Source of the DNA: Methanolinea_A sp964431125
GTDB lineage: Archaea; Halobacteriota; Methanomicrobia; Methanomicrobiales; Methanospirillaceae
DNA length: 64,000 nt
Assembly: GCA_964431125.1 (NCBI GenBank)
Contig: CAYSII010000001.1
Span: 124,001 to 188,000 of the forward strand
Direction of reading: 5' to 3'
The position numbers and the translations under genes were made by a program. Position 1 is the stretch's first letter. Every line of letters begins with the position of its first letter. The notes below the pieces were generated by a model. It was given only the letters and a program-made list of their open reading frames with translations, made no database searches and had not been told where the DNA came from. Positions 7,850 to 16,627 of the stretch are shown here, one piece after another.

Positions 7850-8817
7850 AGGTTGCAGTCGTCGAGGGTGACGGGATAGGTCACGAGGTTATCCCGATCG
7901 CGAAGAAGGCCCTTGAAATCCTCCGTCCCGATTTTGAGTTCTTCCCTGTCGAGGTCGGGTACGGAAAGTGGCAGCGCTGCGGCGAGGCGCTCTCTGCCCA
8001 TGACATGGAGGAACTCTCCTCTGCAGATGCGATCCTGTTTGGTGCAATCACCACTCCCCCTGACCCGGAATACCGGAGCGTCATCGTCCGGATCCGAAAG
8101 ACTCTCGACCTCTATGCAAATCTCCGCCCGGTCGCCGGGGAGGGATTTGACCTCATCATCGTCCGGGAGAACACCGAGGGGCTCTATTCCGGGGTGGAGA
8201 AGATCGAGGAGGATTCGGCATGCACAATCCGCTGCATCACGAGGAAGGGGAGCGAGAGAATCGCCCGGTGTGCGTGTCAGCTCGCGAGGAAACGCCGGGA
8301 TCTCACCATCGGTCACAAGGCAAACGTGCTGAAGGCAGATGCATTCTTCAGGGAGATCTGCATCCGGGAGGCCCAAAAAGCGGGAGTACCTTTCCGTGAG
8401 TGCTATATCGATGCCCTCTGCCTCGACATCCTCCAGCACCCGGAGAGGTACGATGTCATCCTGACAGAGAACATGTTCGGTGACATCCTCTCGGATGTCG
8501 CTGCGTACCTCGTCGGGGGGCTCGGGATGCTGCCAAGCGGGAACATCGGTGACCGGCACGCCCTCTTTGAGCCCGTGCACGGGAGTGCCCCCGACATCGC
8601 CGGGAAAAACGTTGCAAACCCCATCGCCGCCCTCCGGAGTGCAGCAATGCTCCTCTCCTACAGCGCCCGCGACCAGGTATCCGCCCGGCAGATCGAGGAT
8701 GCAATCCAGCGGGTCCTTGCCCGGGGAATCCGGACACGGGACCTCGGGGGGAGTGCAACGACGACTGCCTTTGGAGAGGAGGTGATCCGCGAACTCGAGG
8801 TCCGGACGCGGGCCTGA
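7846..8817 (+). CDS. aksF: Homoisocitrate dehydrogenase AksF
   Basis: NAD(P)-dependent beta-decarboxylating dehydrogenase completing each 2-oxoacid elongation round. The 323-residue protein has the family start VVEGDGIGHEVIPIA, the substrate and metal region RENTEGLYSG, and NMFGDILSDVAAYLVGGLGM followed by FEPVHGSAPDIAGK. This is the isocitrate/isopropylmalate dehydrogenase family; the aksADE neighbours point to homoisocitrate and longer homologues. Last gene of the operon, followed by an oligo-T end signal. Confidence 0.87.
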   Translation: MKVAVVEGDGIGHEVIPIAKKALEILRPDFEFFPVEVGYGKWQRCGEALSAHDMEELSSADAILFGAITTPPDPEYRSVIVRIRKTLDLYANLRPVAGEGFDLIIVRENTEGLYSGVEKIEEDSACTIRCITRKGSERIARCACQLARKRRDLTIGHKANVLKADAFFREICIREAQKAGVPFRECYIDALCLDILQHPERYDVILTENMFGDILSDVAAYLVGGLGMLPSGNIGDRHALFEPVHGSAPDIAGKNVANPIAALRSAAMLLSYSARDQVSARQIEDAIQRVLARGIRTRDLGGSATTTAFGEEVIRELEVRTRA

Positions 8818-8835
8818 TACCTGGTTTCCGGACTG

Positions 8836-8842
8836 TTTTTTT
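8836..8842 (+). terminator. Oligo-T terminator after aksF
   Basis: A run of seven T residues 18 bp after the aksF stop, typical of archaeal transcription termination. The next gene has its own TATA box just downstream. Confidence 0.5.
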
Positions 8843-8858
8843 ACCGAGGATAAGGGTA

Positions 8859-8870
8859 TTTTATATATAT
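8859..8870 (+). promoter_or_regulatory. TATA box of the CheY-like regulator gene
   Basis: TTTATATATAT-type box, one of the strongest in the window, about 28 bp before the ATG at 8898. Transcription probably starts within the ribosome site region, giving a very short leader. Confidence 0.6.
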
Positions 8871-8897
8871 GGCGTTCAATAAGAGGAGGTGATTGAA

Positions 8898-9269
8898 ATG
8901 GGGAGAATTCTCCTCGTCGACGACTCCGATATGGCGCGTTTCCTCCTGTCGCGTTTCCTCAAGGCAGGAGGCCACGAGATCGTCGGGGAAGCCGCAGACG
9001 GCATCGAGGCAATCCGGAAAGTAGGGGAGACAGCGCCTGATCTCGTCATACTCGACCTTGTCATGCCCCACATGAAGGGTCTCCAGACGCTGGAAGAGAT
9101 AAAAAAAATCAGCCCGGCAACAAAAGTCGTGATGTGCACGGGGGATCACCAGGAATACACTGTCCGCGAAGCTGTCAGAAAGGGTGCGTCGGGGTTCATT
9201 CTGAAGCCTTTTGACAGGGACGTCGTCCTCGACGAGGTAAACACGGTGCTTGCAGGAAAACAACCCTGA
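8898..9269 (+). CDS. Single-domain response regulator, CheY-like
   Basis: A 123-residue receiver domain without an output domain. Asp7/Asp8 (LVDDSD), phospho-acceptor Asp53 (VILDLVMP), Thr81 and Lys103 (LKPF) are all present, so it should be phosphorylatable. ATG 8898 is preferred over GTG 8889 because GGAGGT at 8885-8890 is correctly spaced for it. No histidine kinase or chemotaxis gene is adjacent, so the partner is unknown. It stands as a single gene behind a strong promoter. Confidence 0.9.
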   Translation: MGRILLVDDSDMARFLLSRFLKAGGHEIVGEAADGIEAIRKVGETAPDLVILDLVMPHMKGLQTLEEIKKISPATKVVMCTGDHQEYTVREAVRKGASGFILKPFDRDVVLDEVNTVLAGKQP

Positions 9270-9381
9270 CCTGGCGGGTCTCCGGTTCACGGAAGAAATT
9301 TTCTCTTATCTGCTGCTCTGCTCCTGTTCCGGGACACCTGTTCCATCCCCCGGACGAGAGGGTTTTTCCGTCGCGAAAGGG

Positions 9382-9389
9382 GATATATT
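9382..9389 (+). promoter_or_regulatory. TATA box upstream of nfo
   Basis: GATATATT about 45 bp before the nfo ATG. An imperfect inverted repeat (GTTTTCCC / GGGGAAAC, 9400-9415) lies between it and the GGTGA ribosome site at 9420-9424. Confidence 0.45.
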
Positions 9390-9430
9390 CTATCGTGAAG
9401 GTTTTCCCGGGGAAACCCGGGTGACGTGAA

Positions 9431-10273
9431 ATGGTCCGTGTCGGCGTTCATATCTCCATTGCAGGTTCCCTTGCACAGTCAGTCGGGCGGGCCCAGGCCA
9501 TCTCCTGCGACACCTTCCAGATATTCTCGAGGAACCCGAGGGGGTGGGGGTACAGAGAGATCAGAGCAGACGAGGCAGAAGCCTTCCGTTTTGCCCTTGC
9601 TGCATCAGGTATCCACCCGGTCTTTGATCACATGCCGTACCTGCCGAACCTTGCATCACCCCGGGAGGATATCTACGAGAAGTCGTGCGCTGCACTCTCT
9701 GCCGAGCTCGAAAGGTGCAGTCAGCTCGCCATCCCCTTTCTCGTGACGCACCTTGGCCATCACCTCGGTGATGGGCCGGAGAAAGGGAGGAAGAGGGTTG
9801 TCAAGGCGGTAAACAGGGCTCTCTCCAGCGCTCCGTCCGGCGTGGTCCTTCTCCTCGAGAACACGGCAGGGGAAAAAAACAGCGTGGGAAGCTCGTTTGA
9901 GGATATCAGTGCCGTTCTCGATGAAATAGAACGTCCCTCGCAGGTCGGTGTCTGTTTCGATACCTGCCATGCCTTCGGAGCCGGATACGAGCTGCGCACC
10001 CCGGAAGGGATCGAAGAGACCCTCTCCACTCTCGACGAGACCATCGGGCTCTCCCTCGTGCGCCTCATCCACCTCAACGACTCGCGCGGGGAGAAGGGAT
10101 CAGGCCTTGACCGCCACGAGCACATCGGCCTCGGGACGATTGGCGAGGAAGGTTTCTCTCTCATGCTCCATACCGACTTCTTCCGGGAAAGACCGCTTAT
10201 CTGCGAGACACCAGTAGATGCCCGGCGGGATGACCGCGGGAACATCGCGAGGGTCCGGGAACTTGCTGCATGA
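9431..10273 (+). CDS. nfo: Endonuclease IV (AP endonuclease)
   Basis: Zinc-dependent enzyme that cuts DNA 5' of abasic sites in base-excision repair. The 280-residue TIM-barrel protein shows the family metal-ligand segments: VGVHISIAGS, DHMPYLPNLAS, THLGHH, LLENTAG, CFDTCHAFGAG, HLNDS, DRHEHIGLG and ICETPVD. The ATG follows a well-placed GGTGA. An Ogg-type glycosylase about 7.5 kb downstream could feed the same pathway. Confidence 0.95.
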   Translation: MVRVGVHISIAGSLAQSVGRAQAISCDTFQIFSRNPRGWGYREIRADEAEAFRFALAASGIHPVFDHMPYLPNLASPREDIYEKSCAALSAELERCSQLAIPFLVTHLGHHLGDGPEKGRKRVVKAVNRALSSAPSGVVLLLENTAGEKNSVGSSFEDISAVLDEIERPSQVGVCFDTCHAFGAGYELRTPEGIEETLSTLDETIGLSLVRLIHLNDSRGEKGSGLDRHEHIGLGTIGEEGFSLMLHTDFFRERPLICETPVDARRDDRGNIARVRELAA

Positions 10274-10357
10274 GAGGACATCCCCGGCATTCCTGTCCCG
10301 GCTCGTTCCCGGTGCCTGCTCCCGTCCCCCGCATCATATTATGAGAGTGACCTGCCC

Positions 10358-11371
10358 ATGGGTACATTCGTGAAGGCCACGTTTGATGGTGTCCATGTGC
10401 GCACGGGCCCGGAGGGAAAGATCCTCTACGAGCAGAGCGGGTATGGCCGGCCGGAGGGGGACGGTCTCCGGCTCTCGCCGGAAGAAGCCCTCTACCTCCT
10501 GCACCGGGGCAGGATCGAGGTTCCGGGCCAAACGTTTGACAGCATGCTTGCCCTCCTTGCAGCACAGTACAACTGCATGCGTTCTTTTCTTGTGTACAGG
10601 GACATCCGCGAGAGAGGATATGCCATCCAGACCGGTCCCCACGATTTCCGCGTCTTCCGCCGGGGGCAGAAACCGGGGAAGGGCCCATCGCAGTACAGTG
10701 TGTCGGTTGTCTCGGAGCGGGACCTCATCGTCTTTGAGAAGTTCATCGGGGAGGTCTCTGCATCCCAGAACATCCGCAAACAGCATGTGCTTGCGGTTGT
10801 CGACGACGAGAACGAGCTCACCTATTACGAGGTTAAATTGAAGGATCTGGAGCAAGTTCCTGGCGGAGAGCCCCCCGCTGATCTTGCGGGCGAACTCGTC
10901 GGGAGATACGCGGTTGTCCATATCGGGGGTGCACCGGTTCCCGGGGGATGGGGAATGCAGCTTGACCCGGATCGGCTCGTCCTCTCCCCTCTCGAAATTC
11001 TCTTTCTTCTGCAGACTGGGCACCTCTCCCTGACTGAGAAGGGGAGACCCGTGACCATCGATGCGTTCTCGAGGCTTGCCCGCGAGTCAGACGTCGAGTT
11101 CCCGGAGAAGCTGGCAGCCTACGGGGACCTTCGCAGGAACGGATACGTGCCGAGAACAGGATACAAGTTCGGACACCACTTCAGGGTTTACACCGGGAGA
11201 AAGGTTCATTCCGAACTGCTCGTCCAGGCGGTTCCCGGCGATTCAGCCCTTCCCATGAGCAGCATATCGCGGTCTGTCCGGCTGGCGCACAGTGTCAAAA
11301 AGAAGATGTTGTTTGCATGCATACATAACGGGGGAATCCGTTACGTGGAATTCGCCCGTATCAAGCTCTAG
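10358..11371 (+). CDS. endA: tRNA-splicing endonuclease, fused homodimer type
   Basis: Removes introns from precursor tRNA by recognising the bulge-helix-bulge. At 337 residues it is twice the size of the short archaeal form and holds two tandem copies of the endonuclease fold. The C-terminal copy keeps the catalytic set: Tyr in GYKFG, His in HHFRVY and Lys in SVKKKML. In the N-terminal copy the corresponding region reads TGPHDFRVF, lacking the Tyr, so it is probably structural. It is followed 12 bp later by trpS, whose tRNA carries an intron in many archaea. Confidence 0.9.
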   Translation: MGTFVKATFDGVHVRTGPEGKILYEQSGYGRPEGDGLRLSPEEALYLLHRGRIEVPGQTFDSMLALLAAQYNCMRSFLVYRDIRERGYAIQTGPHDFRVFRRGQKPGKGPSQYSVSVVSERDLIVFEKFIGEVSASQNIRKQHVLAVVDDENELTYYEVKLKDLEQVPGGEPPADLAGELVGRYAVVHIGGAPVPGGWGMQLDPDRLVLSPLEILFLLQTGHLSLTEKGRPVTIDAFSRLARESDVEFPEKLAAYGDLRRNGYVPRTGYKFGHHFRVYTGRKVHSELLVQAVPGDSALPMSSISRSVRLAHSVKKKMLFACIHNGGIRYVEFARIKL

Positions 11372-11383
11372 GACAGGAAGAGA

Positions 11384-12640
11384 ATGGATACACCGATAAA
11401 CCCCTGGTCCTCCCAGCAGACTGACGATATCGAGAAACTCTTCTCCCTCTTCGGGATCGAACCGATCAGCACCGTCGAGGGGATACTTCCCGAAGTTCCC
11501 CCGTTCATCACGAGGGGTGTCGTGGTCGGCCACCGGGACTACCGGCTCATTGCCGAGGCCATCAGGGACAAAAGACCGTTCCATGTCCTGACGGGTTTCA
11601 TGCCCTCCGGGCACCCCCATCTCGGTCACCTGATGGTCATGAAGGAGGTGGTGTGGCATGTCCAGCAGGGGGGGTCGGGATACATCACCATCGCAGACAG
11701 GGAGGCCCACGCTGTCAGGGAGATCCCGTGGCACCGGTGCGGGGAGTTCGGGAGAGAGTATCTCCAGTGCCTCTTTGCCCTTGGCTACCGCGGGCACACG
11801 TATTTCCAGAGTAAAAACAATCTCCTGAAGGATCTTGCCTTCGAAGCCGCAACCAGGGTGAATTTCTCCGAACTCCAGGCAATCTACGGGTTCTCTGACG
11901 AGACAACGCTCGCCCATGCCGAGAGCGTGATCACCCAGGTTGCTGACATCCTCTTTCCCCAGGTGGACAGTTACCCGGCCCCGACGATCGTCCCCGTGGG
12001 GATCGACCAGGATCCCCACATACGCCTGACGCGGGGGATCGCGCACAAGCTCCGTATGTTCACCGTGGAAGAAAGAGACAATTACATCAGCGTCAGGTCA
12101 AAGAACGCTCCTGAAGAGGCTCTTTTGGAGGTGCACAGGCGCTTTCCGGGATCGCGGAAATACCAGGGGCACGTGGATATCCCGAGAGCTACCTGCGCCG
12201 AGGTGAGTGCAGAGGCAAGGAATATCGAGATAGCCCACGGTGGATACGGTTTTTACACCCCCTCGTCCACGTATCACAGGTTCATCCCCGGGCTCCAGGG
12301 AGGGAAGATGTCAAGCAGCATACCGGAGAGCACGATCACCTTCTCCGAGCCGGACGAGGTCGTGAAAAAGAAGGTGATGAATGCATTCACGGGTGGGCGT
12401 GCGACGCTTGCAGAGCAGAAGGAACTCGGGGGAGAACCGGACCGGTGCCCGGTCTTCCTCCTCAACCTCTTCCACATAGTGGAAGACGACTCCGAGCTGG
12501 CCGGGATACACAGGCGCTGCAGGAATGGCGAGCTGATGTGCGGGCAGTGCAAGAAAGAGACTGCGGACCGCGTGCTGGCGTTCATCCGTGACTTCCGGGA
12601 GAAGATGGAAGAAGCAGCGCACCTGGTGAGGGTGGAATGA
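11384..12640 (+). CDS. trpS: Tryptophanyl-tRNA synthetase
   Basis: Class I synthetase of 418 residues. The HIGH-type motif appears as PSGHPHLGH (about residues 73-81) and the KMSKS-type motif as GGKMSSS (about 306-312). Nucleotide-fold elements such as IDQDPHIRLTR are also visible. It lies 12 bp after endA and one base before pheS, forming an endA-trpS-pheS-pheT translation operon. Confidence 0.95.
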   Translation: MDTPINPWSSQQTDDIEKLFSLFGIEPISTVEGILPEVPPFITRGVVVGHRDYRLIAEAIRDKRPFHVLTGFMPSGHPHLGHLMVMKEVVWHVQQGGSGYITIADREAHAVREIPWHRCGEFGREYLQCLFALGYRGHTYFQSKNNLLKDLAFEAATRVNFSELQAIYGFSDETTLAHAESVITQVADILFPQVDSYPAPTIVPVGIDQDPHIRLTRGIAHKLRMFTVEERDNYISVRSKNAPEEALLEVHRRFPGSRKYQGHVDIPRATCAEVSAEARNIEIAHGGYGFYTPSSTYHRFIPGLQGGKMSSSIPESTITFSEPDEVVKKKVMNAFTGGRATLAEQKELGGEPDRCPVFLLNLFHIVEDDSELAGIHRRCRNGELMCGQCKKETADRVLAFIRDFREKMEEAAHLVRVE

Positions 12641-12641
12641 A

Positions 12642-14102
12642 ATGGATCTATCCCTGAATGAGAAGAGACTGTTACACCTCCTTGAAAGGGTGAAATCGGC
12701 TGATCCGGAAACGCTGGCAGCCGGAATGGGAGTCTCTCCCGAATCTGTCACGCAGTTTGCCTATCTCCTTGCGGATCGTGGTCTCTGCAAGGTGGAGAGG
12801 GAGACGAGGAGCACGTTCCACCTCACCGAAGAGGGAGAGCGGTACGCACGGGAGGGTCTCCCCGAACGGCAGCTCCTCGCGAGTTTTGGAAAAAGCATAC
12901 CCCTGCAGGAACTGACCCGCCATCCCCTCGCACGGATCGGGATCGGCCAGATGAAGAGGAAGGGCTGGGTCGTGATCAGGGATGGCATCGTGGAAAAGAC
13001 GGGGAGAGATTCCCCGGGAGATGACGAACGGGCACTCCAGGACCCCTCGCAGGGCGGACCGGGTCTCGAGGAACTGCGTAGGAGGAACCTCGTTGCCGAG
13101 CACCAGGAGACGAAGTACAGGATCTCGATCACACCCGAAGGAACCGGGTGGGTCCGCCACGGACTCGACATGTCAGAGGAAACCGGCACCCTCACCCGCG
13201 GGCAGATTGTCTCGGGTTCGTGGAGAGATCTGAAGCTGCGGAAGTACAGCCTGGAAACGCCACCCCGGAGGGTGTATCCCGGGAAGATCCACCCGTACCA
13301 GCGGTTGATCGGGGAGATGCGGGAGATCCTCCTCTGCATGGGATTCTCCGAGATATACGGGGGGCTCGTCCAGAGCTCGTTCTGGAACTTCGATGCCCTC
13401 TTCCAGCCACAGGACCATCCGGCGCGTGAGATGCAGGATACCTTCTACCTGAAGGAGACAATGCCCCTCCCGGAGGGGTACGAACGCGTCAGGGACATGC
13501 ACCTCTTCGGTGGAGAGACGTCTTCGACAGGATGGGGGGGCCGGTGGTCAAGGGAGAGAGCAGAGCAGTGCGTGCTCCGCACGCACACGACGAGCCTCTC
13601 GATCCAGCACCTTGCGAACCATCCGGATCCTCCCGTCAAGGCGTTCTGCATCAACCGGGTGTACCGGCGCGAGGCCGTTGATCCAACCCACCTGCCCGAG
13701 TTCGAGCAGCTCGAGGGAATCGTGATGGACAGGGATGTCACGTTCCGGCATCTCCTCGGGTTTTTAAAGGAGTTCTACAACAGGATGGGATTCTCCGGCG
13801 TCCGTTTTCGCCCGGGCTACTTCCCTTACACGGAACCGAGCGTCGAACCCGAGGTCTATGTCCCGGCTCTCGGGTGGGTGGAGATGGGGGGTGCCGGAAT
13901 TTTCCGGCAGGAGGTCACGGCTCCGTTTGGCATCAGGCATCCCGTTCTTGCATGGGGACTTGGCGTGAGCCGCATCGCCATGCTCCGGCTGGGGCTCTCT
14001 GACCTCCGGCTCCTCTACAAGAGCGACATCGGGTGGGTGAGGGAGACGCCGTCGTGGCTGGGAGGCGGAGATTCCCGAAGGGAGGGTCAGAGATGCCGGT
14101 AA
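12642..14102 (+). CDS. pheS: Phenylalanyl-tRNA synthetase alpha subunit
   Basis: Catalytic class II subunit, 486 residues, the long archaeal/eukaryotic form with winged-helix modules in the first 190 residues. Motif 2 and 3 regions are seen as FCINRVYRREAVDPTHLPEFEQ and GLGVSRIAMLRLGLSD. It begins one base after the trpS stop and overlaps pheT by 10 bp. Confidence 0.95.
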   Translation: MDLSLNEKRLLHLLERVKSADPETLAAGMGVSPESVTQFAYLLADRGLCKVERETRSTFHLTEEGERYAREGLPERQLLASFGKSIPLQELTRHPLARIGIGQMKRKGWVVIRDGIVEKTGRDSPGDDERALQDPSQGGPGLEELRRRNLVAEHQETKYRISITPEGTGWVRHGLDMSEETGTLTRGQIVSGSWRDLKLRKYSLETPPRRVYPGKIHPYQRLIGEMREILLCMGFSEIYGGLVQSSFWNFDALFQPQDHPAREMQDTFYLKETMPLPEGYERVRDMHLFGGETSSTGWGGRWSRERAEQCVLRTHTTSLSIQHLANHPDPPVKAFCINRVYRREAVDPTHLPEFEQLEGIVMDRDVTFRHLLGFLKEFYNRMGFSGVRFRPGYFPYTEPSVEPEVYVPALGWVEMGGAGIFRQEVTAPFGIRHPVLAWGLGVSRIAMLRLGLSDLRLLYKSDIGWVRETPSWLGGGDSRREGQRCR

Positions 14103-15733
14103 TCAGGCTCCATTACAGGTACCTCGAAAGGATGACCGGTGTCGATAGAGAGACCCTCCTTGCACACCTCCCCATGATCGGATCCGACATCGAGAGAATC
14201 GAGGAAGACCACGTGGACGTGGAGTTCTTTCCCTGCCGCCCCGACCTCTTCTCTGCAGAAGGGGTAGCCCGCGCCATGAAGGGTTTTCTCGGCAGGGAGA
14301 CCGGGCTCCCCCTGTACAGCGTGACGCCCTCGGGGGTCGAATTCTCCGTCGATCCGGCTCTTGCAGGTATCAGGCCGTTCCTTGGTTCTGCAGTCATCAG
14401 GAACGTGAACCTCGACGAAGAGTCCATCCTCTCCCTGATGGGCCTCCAGGAAGCACTCCACTGGGCGGTCGGCAGGGGAAGGAGCAAGGTTGCGATCGGG
14501 ATACACGACCTCGATGCCGTCACACCCCCGTTTTCCTATATTGCCGCTGAGAAATCACGGGCCTTCGTCCCCCTTGACTTCGACCGCGAGATGACACTCG
14601 ACGGGATCCTGCAGGAGCACCCGAAGGGGAAGGCCTATGCTCACATCGTCAGGGATTTCCCCCGGTACCCCCTCATCATCGATGCCCGGGAGAGGGTGCT
14701 CTCCTTCCCCCCGATCATCAACGGGGAGCTGACGCGGGTCACGGAAAGGACGAAAAACCTGCTGCTCGATACCACGGGGACAGACGAGCGCGCAGTCACC
14801 ACGGCAGTCGACATCATCTGCACGGCCCTTGCGGATACCGGTGCGACGATCCAGAGCGTCAGCATTGGAGAGAAAGAGGTCCCGGCGCTCTCTCCCTCGG
14901 AGAGGATTGTCAGCTCCGCCGAGGCATCCGCACTGCTCGGAATACCCCTCGATCCCGGGATGCTCTCTTCCCTCCTCCTGAAGATGAGGTACGGGGCAGA
15001 ACCGGCAGGGCCGTCAAACGTCAGGGTCCTTGTTCCCTGTTACCGGGCAGACATCATGCATGACTGGGACATCTTCGAGGACGCGGCAATTGCCTACGGG
15101 TACGGGAACTTCAGGGGAGAGCTGCCCCCGACATTCACGATCGGTTCGCCTCACCCTGTAATGGCGATCTACGCCGTCACACGGGAGATCCTCTGCGGGC
15201 TCGGGTTCCAGGAGGTGCTCCCCTTCACGCTGACGAACGAGCGGGTGCTCGCGACGCGGATGCAGAGACCCTTGAAGGACTCTGTCCTCCGGGTGCTCCA
15301 CCCGATATCCGAGGAGCAGACAATGGTCCGGACCGACCTTCTGCCCCTCCTCCTCGAGATGTGCCAGCTCAATAAACACCGGGAGCTCCCCCAGCGTCTC
15401 TTTGCCGTCGGAGACGTGGTGGAAGGGACAGAGACTCTCCCCCGGGCGGCATGCGTCAGCACCCATCCATCCGCTGACTTCTCCGAGGCTTATGCCGTTG
15501 CTGATGCCCTCTGCAGGGAACTGGCGGTCACGATCATGGTTACCGAATCGGATGACCCGGCGTTCATCCCGGGACGGAGGGGAACACTGGCCTGTGCAGG
15601 AAGGGCTATCGGCGTCTTTGGCGAGATCCACCCCGCCGTCCTGAACGCGTGGGAACTGGAACACCCGGTCGCGGCAGTCGAGATCGACCTCACAGCCGTA
15701 CCGGGATACCCCGGGCAGCCAGGTACTCCTTGA
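14093..15733 (+). CDS. pheT: Phenylalanyl-tRNA synthetase beta subunit
   Basis: 546-residue archaeal-type beta subunit of the (alpha-beta)2 enzyme, containing the B3/B4 editing-like region and B5 domain. The ATG at 14093 follows GGAGGGTCAGAG; the open frame extends further upstream only as an overlap with pheS. The 3' end runs 44 bp into the convergent hisF gene. Confidence 0.94.
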   Translation: MPVIRLHYRYLERMTGVDRETLLAHLPMIGSDIERIEEDHVDVEFFPCRPDLFSAEGVARAMKGFLGRETGLPLYSVTPSGVEFSVDPALAGIRPFLGSAVIRNVNLDEESILSLMGLQEALHWAVGRGRSKVAIGIHDLDAVTPPFSYIAAEKSRAFVPLDFDREMTLDGILQEHPKGKAYAHIVRDFPRYPLIIDARERVLSFPPIINGELTRVTERTKNLLLDTTGTDERAVTTAVDIICTALADTGATIQSVSIGEKEVPALSPSERIVSSAEASALLGIPLDPGMLSSLLLKMRYGAEPAGPSNVRVLVPCYRADIMHDWDIFEDAAIAYGYGNFRGELPPTFTIGSPHPVMAIYAVTREILCGLGFQEVLPFTLTNERVLATRMQRPLKDSVLRVLHPISEEQTMVRTDLLPLLLEMCQLNKHRELPQRLFAVGDVVEGTETLPRAACVSTHPSADFSEAYAVADALCRELAVTIMVTESDDPAFIPGRRGTLACAGRAIGVFGEIHPAVLNAWELEHPVAAVEIDLTAVPGYPGQPGTP

Positions 15734-16496
15734 CCTGCCGGACGGTCATCTCCCCGTAGTGAAAGACGCTTGCAGCAAGGCATGCATCCGCCTTTCCCTT
15801 CGCAAACCCCTCGTAGAAGTGTTCGAGTGTCCCCACCCCGCCACTCGCGATCACCGGGATCCCGACTGCATCGGAGATTGCAGCGGTTATGGGGATATCA
15901 AACCCGTTCTTCGTCCCGTCCGTCTCCATGCTCGTCAGGAGGATTTCACCTGCACCCCGCTCCTCGGCCTCGAGAGCCCAGCGCACGGCATCGATCCCGG
16001 TCGGGCGGGTTCCCCCGTACGTGACGACCTCGTACCAGCATTCCGTCCCGTCGGGAAGTGTCACGATGGTTCCATCGGGGTTTGGCGAGAAGTTCCGCCG
16101 GACGTCCTCGGCAAGGACGATGCACTGGGTGCCGAACTTCTCTGCACCCCGCGAGATCAGAGAGGGGTCGTTGACGGCACTCGTGTTGATGCTGACCTTG
16201 TCTGCTCCGGCCCTGAGGATCTGCTGGATATCGTCAACAGAACGGATTCCTCCCCCGACAGTGAGCGGGAGGAAGAGCTGGTCGGCAGCGCGGGTGATAA
16301 CATCAAGGACCGTCCCGCGGGACTCGACAGAAGCAGAAATATCGAGAAAGACGACCTCGTCGGCTCCCTGCTCGTTATAGCGCTGGGCAAGCGCAACGGG
16401 GTCTCCTGCATCGCGAAGCCCGACAAAATGCGTTCCCTTGACCACCCTCCCGTCCTTGAGGTCAAGACAGGGGATGATGCGGCGGGTAAGAGTCAT
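15690..16496 (-). CDS. hisF: Imidazole glycerol phosphate synthase, cyclase subunit
   Basis: TIM-barrel lyase/cyclase of histidine biosynthesis, which uses ammonia from HisH to make IGP and AICAR. 268 residues from MTLTRRIIPCLDLKDGR; the first catalytic Asp is in CLDLKDG and the second in VLAEDVRR (commonly AID in the family). Also visible are GGGIRS and GGVGTLEHF. No hisH is adjacent. It overlaps pheT tail-to-tail. Confidence 0.94.
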   Translation of the reverse strand: MTLTRRIIPCLDLKDGRVVKGTHFVGLRDAGDPVALAQRYNEQGADEVVFLDISASVESRGTVLDVITRAADQLFLPLTVGGGIRSVDDIQQILRAGADKVSINTSAVNDPSLISRGAEKFGTQCIVLAEDVRRNFSPNPDGTIVTLPDGTECWYEVVTYGGTRPTGIDAVRWALEAEERGAGEILLTSMETDGTKNGFDIPITAAISDAVGIPVIASGGVGTLEHFYEGFAKGKADACLAASVFHYGEMTVRQVKEYLAARGIPVRL

Positions 16497-16627
16497 AACT
16501 GGGGATTGGGGGGGACGGATTATCATGCTTGTGCAATGCTCTGTGTGCCGGGTTTTATGAGGGCACCTGTCGATTTCATAACGGAATACCGGGAATGGCG
16601 GGGCCCTTCCCGGCAAAAAGGGATACC

